This document shows, piece after piece, positions 9,892-18,473 of a DNA stretch of 64,000 nucleotides. A program made the translations under genes and the position numbers. The notes beneath the pieces were generated by a model. It was given only the letters and a program-made list of their open reading frames with translations, made no database searches and was not told the origin of the DNA. Within the stretch, counting starts at the first letter, position 1; every line of letters begins with the position of its first letter. This DNA is from Natrinema salinisoli (GTDB lineage Archaea > Halobacteriota > Halobacteria > Halobacteriales > Natrialbaceae): contig NZ_CP084469.1 of assembly GCF_020405205.1 (NCBI RefSeq), positions 310,001 to 374,000 of the forward strand, given 5' to 3'.

Positions 9892-10045
9892 TCGATCGGC
9901 GTCCGAAGTCGAGTCCTCGAACCCCGTATGCCCGCGCTGTGGCGATCCCGTCACGTTCGTCACCGCCGTCGGACCCCAGACCGGCACCGCCAGTCCCTGC
10001 GGCTGTTCGGTCCCGCCCGGGCTGATCGAGTGCGAGAACGACTAG
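9881..10045 (+). CDS. 54-residue zinc-ribbon microprotein, copy 1
   Basis: Small protein with CPRCG (Cys17, Cys20) and a second pair PCGC (Cys40, Cys42), spaced to hold one zinc ion. The C-terminal 33 residues match the paralogue at 46443-46607 at about 26 positions, including TGxASPCGCSVPPGL. The first ~15 residues are variable and look disordered. Function is unknown; small CPxCG proteins in haloarchaea are often regulatory or protein-binding. Start at ATG 9881; an in-frame GTG lies three codons upstream. A GGGCTC/GAGCCC hairpin just after the stop (about 10050-10068) could end the transcript. Confidence 0.75.
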   Translation: MGRDRSASEVESSNPVCPRCGDPVTFVTAVGPQTGTASPCGCSVPPGLIECEND

Positions 10046-10327
10046 TTTCGGGGCTCTGTATCGAGCCCGGCGGTTGGTCGGGACCACCACCATCCCTCGA
10101 GTCGCTCGTCGATCGGACTGCCGAAGCTGGTCCCGAGTGTTCGGTATCGTAATCACGTAGCGAAAATGGCCGGGAGCGGGCTCCGAGCAACGCGAGGAGC
10201 GCGCGACTCGGGGGAGGGCAGGCACTCACCCGATACCCACCGCGAGCGAGTGAAACGAGCGAGCGGGCCGACGACCGACGTGGAGTGACGCGAAGCGTCA
10301 CGGAACGGAAGGAGGAGTGCTTTTAAT

Positions 10328-10376
10328 CGAAATTTTGCCGAGGGCCGCCGAAGGCGGCCCGCAGAGCAAAATTTCG
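10328..10376 (-). terminator. Large inverted repeat, likely terminator of the acyl-CoA dehydrogenase gene
   Basis: A perfect 11-bp outer arm (CGAAATTTTGC / GCAAAATTTCG) surrounds an inner perfect 8-bp stem GGGCCGCC / GGCGGCCC with a three-base GAA loop. It begins four bases after the stop of the minus-strand gene at 10381. A second hairpin (GTGACGC-gaa-GCGTCAC, 10285-10301) lies just beyond. The remaining 10046-10284 shows only GAGCGAG-type low-complexity sequence and no gene. Confidence 0.6.
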
Positions 10377-10380
10377 TTCG

Positions 10381-11526
10381 TTAGTCGTCCAGCAGTTCCC
10401 GCGCGATGACGTTCTTCTGGATCTCGGTGGTCCCCTCGTAGATCTGGGTGATCTTCGAGTCGCGGTAGAAGCGCTCGACGGGGAAGTCGTTGACGTAGCC
10501 GGCACCGCCGTGGATCTGGACGGCCTCGTTGGAGACTTCGACGGCGACGCGGGAGGCGTACTCCTTGGCCATCGATGCGAGTTTGGTGATGTCGTTGCCC
10601 TGATCGACGTTCCAGGCGGCCTTGTAGGTCAGGTTGCGCGCGGCCTCGGTTTCGGTGGCCATCTCCGCGAGCTTGTGCTGGATGGCCTGGAACTCCGAGA
10701 TGGACTGGCCGAACTGCTCGCGGTCCTCGGCGTACTCGAGGGCGGCCTCGAGGGCGCCCTTGGCGATGCCCAGTCCCTGTGCGGCGACGCCGGTACGGGT
10801 GGCGTCGAAGAACTGCATCTGCTGGAGGAACGCGGCGTCGCGGTCGCCGATGAGGTTCTCCTCGGGGACGCGGACGTCGTCGAAGATGAGTTCGGCGGTG
10901 TCGGAGGCGCGGATGCCGAGTTTGCCCGTGATCTTGTCCGCGCTGAAACCGTCGCGGTCGGATTCGATGACGATCTGGCTGAAGCCGTCGTAGCGGCTCT
11001 CGGCGTCGGGGTCGGTCTTACAGAGCGCGACGAAGAAGTCACCGACGCTGCCGTTGGTGATCCACATCTTGTTGCCGTTGATCACCCACTCGTCGCCGTC
11101 CTTCTCGGCACGTGTCGAGACGGAGGAGACGTCCGAACCGGTGTCGGGCTCGGAGATCGCCGCGCCGGAGATCTTCTCGCCTTTCGCGACGGGCTCGAGG
11201 AAGCGTTCCTTCTGGTCTTCGGTCCCGAATTCGCGGATGGCCTCGGTCCCGAACGAACAGGCCATGATCGAGAGCGCGATGCCGGGATCGACCGAGAACA
11301 GTTCCTCGGCGATGATGACCGACTCGAGCGTCGAGTAGCCGGCACCGCCGTACTCGATGGGGATCGAGGAACCGACCAGCCCCATCTCGGCGGCCTTGTC
11401 GACGACTTCGTGGGGGAACTTCTCTTCGGTGTCGTACTCTTCGGCGTGGGGCTCGATCTCGTTCTCCGCGAATCGGCGGACCTCTTCGCGAATCTGCTGT
11501 TGTTCTTCGTTGAGTCCGAATTCCAT
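10381..11526 (-). CDS. Acyl-CoA dehydrogenase
   Basis: 381 residues, normal full length for the family. This FAD enzyme introduces the alpha-beta double bond into acyl-CoA, the first step of beta-oxidation, in the cytosol. Visible elements: N-terminal helical domain, ISEPDTGSDVSS and WVINGNKMWITNG of the beta domain, and the C-terminal IYEGTTEIQ whose Glu is the usual catalytic base. It diverges from the hydroxyacyl-CoA dehydrogenase/hydratase fusion with a 115-bp shared promoter region, so the two probably work in one pathway. Starts at ATG 11526 with the typical MEFGLNEEQQ opening. Chain length and electron acceptor cannot be read from the sequence. Confidence 0.94.
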   Translation of the reverse strand: MEFGLNEEQQQIREEVRRFAENEIEPHAEEYDTEEKFPHEVVDKAAEMGLVGSSIPIEYGGAGYSTLESVIIAEELFSVDPGIALSIMACSFGTEAIREFGTEDQKERFLEPVAKGEKISGAAISEPDTGSDVSSVSTRAEKDGDEWVINGNKMWITNGSVGDFFVALCKTDPDAESRYDGFSQIVIESDRDGFSADKITGKLGIRASDTAELIFDDVRVPEENLIGDRDAAFLQQMQFFDATRTGVAAQGLGIAKGALEAALEYAEDREQFGQSISEFQAIQHKLAEMATETEAARNLTYKAAWNVDQGNDITKLASMAKEYASRVAVEVSNEAVQIHGGAGYVNDFPVERFYRDSKITQIYEGTTEIQKNVIARELLDD

Positions 11527-11641
11527 GAATAGTCGTTATTATCCGAACGATAAAGACCTTTGTAACCAGTAGTAAACAGAAGTATAGTTTCTATTCGGTG
11601 AGAGGGAAACGTTGAAACGGGTCCGAATTGGATATTTGACC

Positions 11642-13615
11642 ATGGACCTTGAGGATATCAACACCATCGCAGTTCTGGGTGCGGGAAACATGGGTCACGG
11701 TATCGCGGAGGTCGCCGCGATGGCGGGCTACGACGTGAACATGCGCGACATCAAAGACGAGTTCGTTCAGAACGGCTACGACCAGATCGAGTGGTCGCTG
11801 AACAAGCTCGCCGAAAACGACCAGCTCACGCAGGAGGAGGCCGACGCCGCCCTCGACCGCGTGACCCCGCTGGTCGACATGGAAGAAGCGGTCAGCGACG
11901 CTGACTTCGTCATCGAGGCGGTCCCCGAGCAGATGGAGATCAAGGAGGACGTCTACACCGAACTCGAGGACGCCGCGCCGGATCGCGCCATCTTCGCGAC
12001 AAACACCTCGAGCCTCTCGATTACGGATCTCGCGGAGTTCACCGAGCGTCCCGAACAGTTCTGTGGGATGCACTTCTTCAACCCGCCGGTTCGGATGCCC
12101 CTCGTCGAAGTGATTTCGGGTGCCGAAAGCGCCGACGAAACGCTCGACGTCACCGAGGAACTCGCCGAGGACCTCGACAAGGCACCGGTCAGAGTCCACA
12201 AGGACTCGCCCGGCTTCATCGTGAACCGGATCCTCGTGCCGCTGATGAACGAGGCGTCCTGGCTCGTCAGCAACGACGAGTCGACCGTCGCCGAGGTCGA
12301 CTCGACGACCAAGTACGGCATGGGCCTGCCGATGGGCAGCTTCGAACTCGGCGATCAGGTCGGCAACGACGTCAGCTACCACGTCCTCGAGTACATGAAC
12401 GAGGTGCTGGGCGAGGCCTACGAACCGGCCCCGCTGCTGGTGGAGAAAGTCGAGAACGAGGAGCTCGGAAAGAAGACGGGCAAGGGCTTCTACGACTACG
12501 AAAACGGCGAGGGCGTGCAGATCCCGTCCGATCAGCAGTCCGAATTCGTCGAGGAGCGACTCCTCGCGACGATGGCCAACGAGGCCGCCAAGCTGATCGG
12601 CGGCGACGTCGCCCCGCCGGAGTCGATCGACGAGGCCGTCCAGCTCGGGGCCGGCTTCCCCGACGGCCCGGTCAAGCTCGTCGACGAATACGGTCTCACG
12701 ACCCTCCACGAGACGCTCGAGGAGGCCTACGAAGAGACCGGACACGAGCGGTACGCGCCCGCGGAGTACCTCGCGGAGCGAGCCGCGGAAGGCGGGTTCT
12801 ACGATGCCGACGAGGACTCGGACGAGCTCGAGTTCGAGACGATCCGCGTCGAGTACCCCGGCGACATGGTCGGCCACATCGTCATCGACCGGCCCCACCG
12901 GATGAACACGATCAGCGACGACCTGCTCGAGGAGCTGTCGGCGGCGATCGAGCGATTGGAAGCGGACGACGACGTTCGCGCGCTCCTCGTCACCGGCGAG
13001 GGCGAGAAAGCGTTCTCCGCGGGTGCGGACGTCCAGAGCATGGCCGGCAACGGTGCCGACCCGCTCGAGGGACAGGAACTCTCGCGGCTGGGTCAGTCGA
13101 CGTTCGGCGAGCTCGAGGCCTGTGACATGCCTGTCGTCGCGGGAATCGACGGATTCTGTCTCGGCGGCGGGATGGAGCTAGCGACCTGTGCCGACCTGCG
13201 CGTCGCGAGCGACCGCTCGGAGTTCGGCCAGCCCGAGATCGATCTCGGACTGATCCCCGGCTGGGGCGGCACGCAGCGTCTCAAACACATCGTCGGCGAG
13301 GGCCGCGCGAAGGAGATCATCCTCACCGCAGAGCGCTTCGACGCCGAGACGATGGAAGACTACGGCTTCGTCAACGAACTCGTCGACAACGACGAGCTCG
13401 AGGACCGCGCGCTCGAGCTGGCGACCGACCTCGCCGGCGGCCCGCCGATCGCTCAGAAGTTCACCAAACGAGCGATGCTCGCCGGTCGCGACGATACCGA
13501 TGCCGGGCTCGAGTACGAGGCCTCGGCGTTCGGCCACCTGATGGCAACGGACGACCTGATGGAGGGTATTACGGCCTTCATGGGGGACGGCGAGCCGGAG
13601 TTCGAAGGGAAGTGA
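11642..13615 (+). CDS. 3-hydroxyacyl-CoA dehydrogenase / enoyl-CoA hydratase fusion
   Basis: 657 residues. Residues ~1-290 are the NAD-binding and catalytic part of 3-hydroxyacyl-CoA dehydrogenase (VLGAGNMGHGIAEV; ATNTSSLSI; GMHFFNPP; DSPGFIVNRIL), and ~300-385 are its second C-terminal domain. Residues ~400-657 are a crotonase domain (AFSAGADVQSM oxyanion-hole region; FCLGGGMELATCADLRVAS; FGQPEIDLGLIPGWGGTQRL). One chain thus performs hydration and NAD-dependent oxidation of beta-oxidation. The order is dehydrogenase first, the reverse of bacterial FadB, as in other archaeal fusions. I start at ATG 11642, ten codons inside the longest ORF, because MDLEDINTIAVLGAG fits the family start. It diverges from the acyl-CoA dehydrogenase gene. 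Confidence 0.93.
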   Translation: MDLEDINTIAVLGAGNMGHGIAEVAAMAGYDVNMRDIKDEFVQNGYDQIEWSLNKLAENDQLTQEEADAALDRVTPLVDMEEAVSDADFVIEAVPEQMEIKEDVYTELEDAAPDRAIFATNTSSLSITDLAEFTERPEQFCGMHFFNPPVRMPLVEVISGAESADETLDVTEELAEDLDKAPVRVHKDSPGFIVNRILVPLMNEASWLVSNDESTVAEVDSTTKYGMGLPMGSFELGDQVGNDVSYHVLEYMNEVLGEAYEPAPLLVEKVENEELGKKTGKGFYDYENGEGVQIPSDQQSEFVEERLLATMANEAAKLIGGDVAPPESIDEAVQLGAGFPDGPVKLVDEYGLTTLHETLEEAYEETGHERYAPAEYLAERAAEGGFYDADEDSDELEFETIRVEYPGDMVGHIVIDRPHRMNTISDDLLEELSAAIERLEADDDVRALLVTGEGEKAFSAGADVQSMAGNGADPLEGQELSRLGQSTFGELEACDMPVVAGIDGFCLGGGMELATCADLRVASDRSEFGQPEIDLGLIPGWGGTQRLKHIVGEGRAKEIILTAERFDAETMEDYGFVNELVDNDELEDRALELATDLAGGPPIAQKFTKRAMLAGRDDTDAGLEYEASAFGHLMATDDLMEGITAFMGDGEPEFEGK

Positions 13616-13913
13616 CTCCCGCGACTATCGACGCTGCGAGGTAAGGGCAGGTTCGGTCGACGTATCGCGTCTCGATCCGATCCGATCGTTCCGACTCTAC
13701 CGTCTTTCTTGCGGACCGCTCTCATGATCGTCGCGGAGCCGTACCGATAGACTGACACTCCTCCTCGCCGAATAGGATAAATCACTGAATAGTAGCGTGT
13801 ATTTGAGGGAGATATAATTATGAAAACTTACATTTGGTCGCGAGATTTATCACAGAGAGGTACCATTGGTGACGCGTGGCTGTAATCGATGAAGAGAACG
13901 GAGGGGTTACCCA

Positions 13914-14486
13914 ATGAGTGACGGGCCCGAGGTGCTCGTCGTCGACGACGAAGCTCGTCTCGCGGATCTGTTCGCCGCGTGGCTGCAGGGCGAGTGGGCC
14001 GTCGAGACGGCGTACGACGGGGAGGAAGCGCTCGAGAAGATGGCCGACTCCGTCGAGGTCGTCCTGCTGGACCGGCGGATGCCGGGACTCTCCGGTGACG
14101 AGGTCCTCGAGCAGATCCGCGATCGGGGATACGATTCCCGCGTCGTCATGGTGACGGCGGTGGATCCGGACTTCGACATCATCGAAATGGGCTTCGACGA
14201 CTACCTCGTCAAGCCGGTCTCGAAGGACGAACTCGTCGATATGGTCGACGACGTCGCCGGCCGCTCGGATTACGAGTCCGACATTCAGGAATATTACGCG
14301 CTCGTCTCGAAGAAAGCGCTGCTCGAGTCCGAGAAAGCAGACCGCGAACTCGCCGACAACGAGGAGTATCAGGACCTCTGTGACCGCGTCGACACGCTCG
14401 CGGATCGAGTCGACGAGACGGTGTCCGGTATGTCTTCCCACGACGATTTCGTCGGTGCGTTCCAGGACCTGCAGTCCGAAAACTAG
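13914..14486 (+). CDS. HalX-type response regulator
   Basis: 190 residues. N-terminal receiver domain with acidic pair (VVDDEA), phospho-acceptor Asp in VVLLDRRMPG, MVTA and YLVKPV. The C-terminal ~65 residues (DIQEYYALVSKKALLESEKA...) form the HalX domain, a haloarchaeal output module without a recognisable DNA-binding fold. Its stop codon overlaps that of the opposed histidine kinase within a single CTAG. The convergent pair may be cognate, although they cannot share a transcript. The 298 bases upstream hold AT-rich TATA-like patches (about 13813) and no other gene. Confidence 0.92.
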   Translation: MSDGPEVLVVDDEARLADLFAAWLQGEWAVETAYDGEEALEKMADSVEVVLLDRRMPGLSGDEVLEQIRDRGYDSRVVMVTAVDPDFDIIEMGFDDYLVKPVSKDELVDMVDDVAGRSDYESDIQEYYALVSKKALLESEKADRELADNEEYQDLCDRVDTLADRVDETVSGMSSHDDFVGAFQDLQSEN

Positions 14487-16459
14487 CCCGTGGTTTCGAA
14501 CTCGAATCGAGCCCCTCCCCCGTCGCTTTCCGTCGCGATGACCGACCATCCGTGTCCGGCAGCGACCTCTCTGGCGATCCAGAGGCCGATGCCGAGCCCC
14601 TCCGTCGACGACGACACGGACGGATCGAAGATCCGTTCCCGGAGTTCGTCGGGCAGCCCCTCGCCGTCGTCTTCGATGTAGAATCCACGCTCGCGTTCGT
14701 CTCCCTGACCGCTCTCGAGTAGACCGACGCGAACGGTTTCGGTCGTTTCGCCGTGTTCGATACTGTTGCGGAAACAGTTCTCGAGGAGTCGCAACAGTCG
14801 CGACCGATCGGCCTCGAGCGTCATCGTGGCCGGTACCGACAGCGTCACCCCCTCGGTCGAAACGTGATCCCACGCCTCGCGGGCGATCGACTCGAGGTCG
14901 ACGGGGTCGGTGTCCGTCGCCCACTCGCCCTCGCGCGCGATCGCGAGGACGTCCTCGATGATCGACTCCATCCGGTCGAGTCCGTCGTGGATCTTGTCGG
15001 CGTACTCGGAATCGCCCGTGTCCTCGAGCAGTTCGAGGTAGCCCTGGGCGACGCCGAGGGGATTGCGGAGGTCGTGACTGACGATCCGCGCGAAGGCGTC
15101 GAGTCGCTCGTTGCGTTCCCGGAGTTTTCGTTCGCTTCGCTTCCGCTCGGTTACGTCGCGGAGCACGCCGACCGAACCGAGGAAGTCACCGCCGGGAACG
15201 AGGACGGCGATCTGTGCTTCGCAGGGGATCGTCTCTGCGGCTTTCGTTTCGAGGTCGAGTTCGAGCGTATCGGTGTTGGCCCCGGTATCGAGCAGCGATC
15301 GAATGATTTCCTCGCCGGCCGCGACGTCGTCGGGATCGAACAGGATCGACGCGTGTTCGCCCAGTAGTCCCTCGCGGCTGTAGCCGGTCATCTCGACGAG
15401 CGCATCGTTGACCGTCATGAAATGGCCCGCGTCGTCGAGGACGTACATGCCGTCACCCGCCGTTTCGACGAGTCGCTCGTAGCGATGGAGGGTCCGCTCT
15501 TGCTGTTGGAGTCGACCGCGGACGGCGATCGTCTCGAGGACGTGCGACGCGGCTGCAACGCTCGAACGGATCGCGGCCCGTTCGTGGGTGGAAATCGGCT
15601 CGGTCGCGTAGACGACGGTGACGCCGTAAAGCTCGCCGTTCGCGGCGAGCGGTGCGACGGCGACCGACCGCACCCCGTGATCGTATGCGCGGTCGCCGAA
15701 CGGGACCGCGTCGCGACTGTCGTCGTCGCACTGTCGGTACTCGAGGTTGCGGGTCCGCACCACTCGCTCGAGCAGCGGGTGGTCGCCGGGTCCGATGCTG
15801 AACGTTCGTTGCAGCGGCCACTCCATGGCGTCAGGGTCGGAGAGCCACGGGATGATCGCGCGTTCGCCGCGATCGTACTCGCCCACCCAGGCGAAGGTGA
15901 ACCGGTCGCCCTCGGTCAACTCCTCGCGCAGCACTCGTTCGACGGTGAGCGTCGACGTGGCGTCGACCAGTCGGCACCGAACGCGACTGACGAGCGCCTC
16001 GAGGTCGTCGGGAAGATCAGGAATCGACGACGGGGTCCCGCCGGCCGTGTCGGAATCGCCCGCGGTGGCATCGGGGCTGATGTCCGCCCGTCTCTCGGCA
16101 CCGGCTCTGACGTCGATGCGGTCGGTGATCGTGTTCGCCAGCCGGGTTGCCGACGTCGTGTCGTCCGCCCGGTCGATGATGTCGCCCAGTACGGCACCGT
16201 CGTCGGCGGTTTCGTCCCAGTGGACGAACGTCGGCGTGCCGGGAGCCTGGGAGTCGACGGCGTCGACGAGCGCCGGCACGTTCGCGACGGTTCCCGCGTC
16301 GATGACGACCGCGTCGATCAGCTCCCGCTCGAGCCGGTCGATCGCCTCGGCGGATCGCTGGGCGATGACGACGTCGACGGGTGCGTCGGTGAGCGACAGC
16401 GTGATCGATGCTCGCGTCGAGCGGTTGCTGCTCACGCAGAGCACGCGTGGCCGGCTCAT
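14483..16459 (-). CDS. Sensor histidine kinase (pseudo-receiver, GAF, PAS)
   Basis: 658 residues, cytosolic, no membrane helix. Residues ~1-120 resemble a receiver fold, but the acidic pair is replaced (CVSSNRST), so phosphorylation there is doubtful. Residues ~150-310 form a GAF-type domain, and ~320-440 a PAS domain (MYVLDDAGHFMTVNDALVEMTGY). HisKA carries the phospho-acceptor His in IVSHDLRNPLGVAQ (~460). The HATPase lobe has NSIEHG, DDGEGLPD and GLGIGLWI. It converges on the HalX regulator with overlapping stop codons. Signal unknown; the GAF/PAS pair suggests a diffusible ligand or redox cue. Confidence 0.92.
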   Translation of the reverse strand: MSRPRVLCVSSNRSTRASITLSLTDAPVDVVIAQRSAEAIDRLERELIDAVVIDAGTVANVPALVDAVDSQAPGTPTFVHWDETADDGAVLGDIIDRADDTTSATRLANTITDRIDVRAGAERRADISPDATAGDSDTAGGTPSSIPDLPDDLEALVSRVRCRLVDATSTLTVERVLREELTEGDRFTFAWVGEYDRGERAIIPWLSDPDAMEWPLQRTFSIGPGDHPLLERVVRTRNLEYRQCDDDSRDAVPFGDRAYDHGVRSVAVAPLAANGELYGVTVVYATEPISTHERAAIRSSVAAASHVLETIAVRGRLQQQERTLHRYERLVETAGDGMYVLDDAGHFMTVNDALVEMTGYSREGLLGEHASILFDPDDVAAGEEIIRSLLDTGANTDTLELDLETKAAETIPCEAQIAVLVPGGDFLGSVGVLRDVTERKRSERKLRERNERLDAFARIVSHDLRNPLGVAQGYLELLEDTGDSEYADKIHDGLDRMESIIEDVLAIAREGEWATDTDPVDLESIAREAWDHVSTEGVTLSVPATMTLEADRSRLLRLLENCFRNSIEHGETTETVRVGLLESGQGDERERGFYIEDDGEGLPDELRERIFDPSVSSSTEGLGIGLWIAREVAAGHGWSVIATESDGGGARFEFETTG

Positions 16460-16659
16460 GACGACTGTAGTCTGACTGCGTGCATCTCCATCACGACGGT
16501 ACCAGTCCTGTCAACATAGATGACGGTGGGGGGAGATTGTTCTTTCGACTACGTCGTCTCGGCGGGCAGTTCGGACTGGACCGGGTGGTGACGTCGACGG
16601 CAATTCAGCGCGACGAAGCCGGAGGAAAAACCGTGCTAGCGCCGGGTTCGCGTGGCCAC

Positions 16660-17811
16660 TCAGGGAGCCTGTCCGTAGATGAGGTTGCGCTGGATCTCGT
16701 TCGCTCCCTCGTAGATGACCGGGATTCGGGCGTCGCGGTAGACGCGAGCGATTCGGCGCTCGTCCAGGATCGAGCGCCCGCCGTGGAACTGCATGCCCTG
16801 CTCCGCGACGTCGACGGCCGTCTCCGTCGCTTTGGTCTTCGCCATCGCGGCCCAGTAGCCGGCGTTGTCCTGGGTTTCGACTTTCTCGCGGGCGCGCCAG
16901 ACGAGCGTTCGGGCACTTTCGAACTCGACGAGCATGTCCGCGAGGCCGTGCTGGACGGCCTGGAAGTCGCTGATCGTCCGCCCGAACTCCTCGCGGTCGT
17001 GCGTGAACTCCCAGGCTTCTTCGATGGCGGCCGCGGCGATCCCCAGTCCGTGGCCGGCGACGGCGACACGGCCGTGATTGAAGAAGTCCGCGAGCAGCAT
17101 GAAGCCGTCCCCCTCCGAGCCGATCAGGTTCTCCTCGGGGATCCGGCAGTCGTCGAACTCGATGTGTGCCTGCTTCGAGGCGCGCATCGCCATCTTTTCA
17201 GGGATGTGTTCGGCGTCGTAGCCGTCGGTATCGGTCGGGACGATGAACATCGAGTGATTCCCGTAGCGGTTGTCATCGTCGTCGCCCGTGCGAGCGTAGA
17301 GCGTTATCCAGTCGGCCTCGACGCCGTTGCCGATCCAGTACTTCTCGCCGTTGATGACGTACTCGTCGCCGTCCTTCTCGGCCGTGGTCTGCATCCCCGC
17401 GAGGTCGCTCCCCGTGTCCGGTTCCGACACCGCGAGTCCCGACCGCTGCTTACCCTCCGCCACGGGTCGGATATACTCCTCACACTGCTCGTCGGTGCCG
17501 TGTTCGTACGTGATCTCGCAGCCGAAACTCGCCAGCTGGAGCGTCAGCGCGATCCCCGCGTCGGCCCGGTAGAACTCTTCCGTCATCGCGAGCAACTGCG
17601 CGAGATCGAGCCCCCGGCCGCCCCACTCTTCCGGGATGTCCTGCGCCACGAGGTTAGCGTCCCGACCCGCCTCGAGGATCTCCTCCGGATACTCGCCCGA
17701 CTGGAAGTACTCCTGAGCGTTCGGTTGGATGTGTTCGCGTGCGAACTCGCGGGCCTCGGCTTTGACGTCGCGTGCGTGCTCCGGGACGATGCTGTCGTCG
17801 AGTAGTTCCAT
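16660..17811 (-). CDS. Acyl-CoA dehydrogenase (second copy)
   Basis: 383 residues, full length. It shows the same family landmarks as the copy at 10381 (LAVSEPDTGSDLAGM; YVINGEKYWIGNG; IYEGANEIQRNLI with the presumed catalytic Glu) but differs widely elsewhere, so it is a distinct paralogue probably with another acyl specificity. It stands alone; the neighbours are a kinase and a membrane protein. Starts at ATG 17811. Branched-chain, glutaryl or long-chain substrates are all possible. Confidence 0.93.
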   Translation of the reverse strand: MELLDDSIVPEHARDVKAEAREFAREHIQPNAQEYFQSGEYPEEILEAGRDANLVAQDIPEEWGGRGLDLAQLLAMTEEFYRADAGIALTLQLASFGCEITYEHGTDEQCEEYIRPVAEGKQRSGLAVSEPDTGSDLAGMQTTAEKDGDEYVINGEKYWIGNGVEADWITLYARTGDDDDNRYGNHSMFIVPTDTDGYDAEHIPEKMAMRASKQAHIEFDDCRIPEENLIGSEGDGFMLLADFFNHGRVAVAGHGLGIAAAAIEEAWEFTHDREEFGRTISDFQAVQHGLADMLVEFESARTLVWRAREKVETQDNAGYWAAMAKTKATETAVDVAEQGMQFHGGRSILDERRIARVYRDARIPVIYEGANEIQRNLIYGQAP

Positions 17812-17907
17812 ACCGTTTACACGGTCGCATGGTGGAAATACCCGGCGTCGAATATTGCAATCCCCGACTGCACACCGCAGTCGCCCTTCTTCCGCGACTG
17901 GAGACCG

Positions 17908-18354
17908 TCAGCCGATGATATTCACGAGGTCGTCCGTCGAGGCGGCCGTCTCCGCGTGTCGCTCGAGCAGCCGGATGTCCCAGACGAGATCGGCCAGCAG
18001 GTGCGCGTAGAGGACGACGCCGGTCACGATCGCGAGCGGGACGTTGATGAGTGCGAGCAACGGGACCGTAATGCCGCCGATCACCACGTGGCTCAGCAGT
18101 CGCGAGAGGACGCCGACGTCGCCGGGTTCGAAGATCGTCGACTGGTCGGCGACCGCCGCACGCGGGTTCGACAGGCAGAAGCGAACGGCGTCCCAGGAGC
18201 CGGTCTTGAATCGGGCGATGAGGAAGTGATCGAGATCGATGAAGACGCCGACGGCGGTACCGTATGCGACGATGATCACGGCCGGAACGGGAACACCGAA
18301 GAGGGAGATCGGGGGAAGCAGGACGGCCAGTATCGCGGCGATGACAACCGACAC
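17908..18354 (-). CDS. Membrane-bound putative metal-dependent hydrolase (DUF457/YdjM-like)
   Basis: About 148 residues with four hydrophobic helices. Conserved polar groups in membrane helices (IDLDHFLIARF; LLSHVVIGGI; YAHLLADLVWD) match the inner-membrane hydrolases often described as LexA-binding. The only standard start codon in frame is GTG 18354. The frame stays open to 18384, however, and the codons just upstream read IYSKHHAVV, a plausible family N-terminus, so initiation at a non-standard ATT (18376-18378) is possible. Substrate unknown. Confidence 0.7.
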   Translation of the reverse strand: MSVVIAAILAVLLPPISLFGVPVPAVIIVAYGTAVGVFIDLDHFLIARFKTGSWDAVRFCLSNPRAAVADQSTIFEPGDVGVLSRLLSHVVIGGITVPLLALINVPLAIVTGVVLYAHLLADLVWDIRLLERHAETAASTDDLVNIIG

Positions 18355-18473
18355 GACTGCGTGGTGTTTCGAGTAAATCGGGACTCACCTGGCGAAGACG
18401 CCCACGCGAGGTCACTAAATCGTCCCGCAGATCTTCGGGACGCTAGATCGAGGGGGTTCGTCTCGATCTGTGA

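Noticed and set aside
9632-10225. A 197-codon minus-strand ORF covering the leader and zinc-ribbon region, with a partial counterpart at 46262-46549
   Set aside because: The two minus-strand ORFs agree only where the leader DNA is conserved and diverge over the zinc-ribbon genes, whereas the plus-strand 54-residue proteins agree exactly over their Cys cores.
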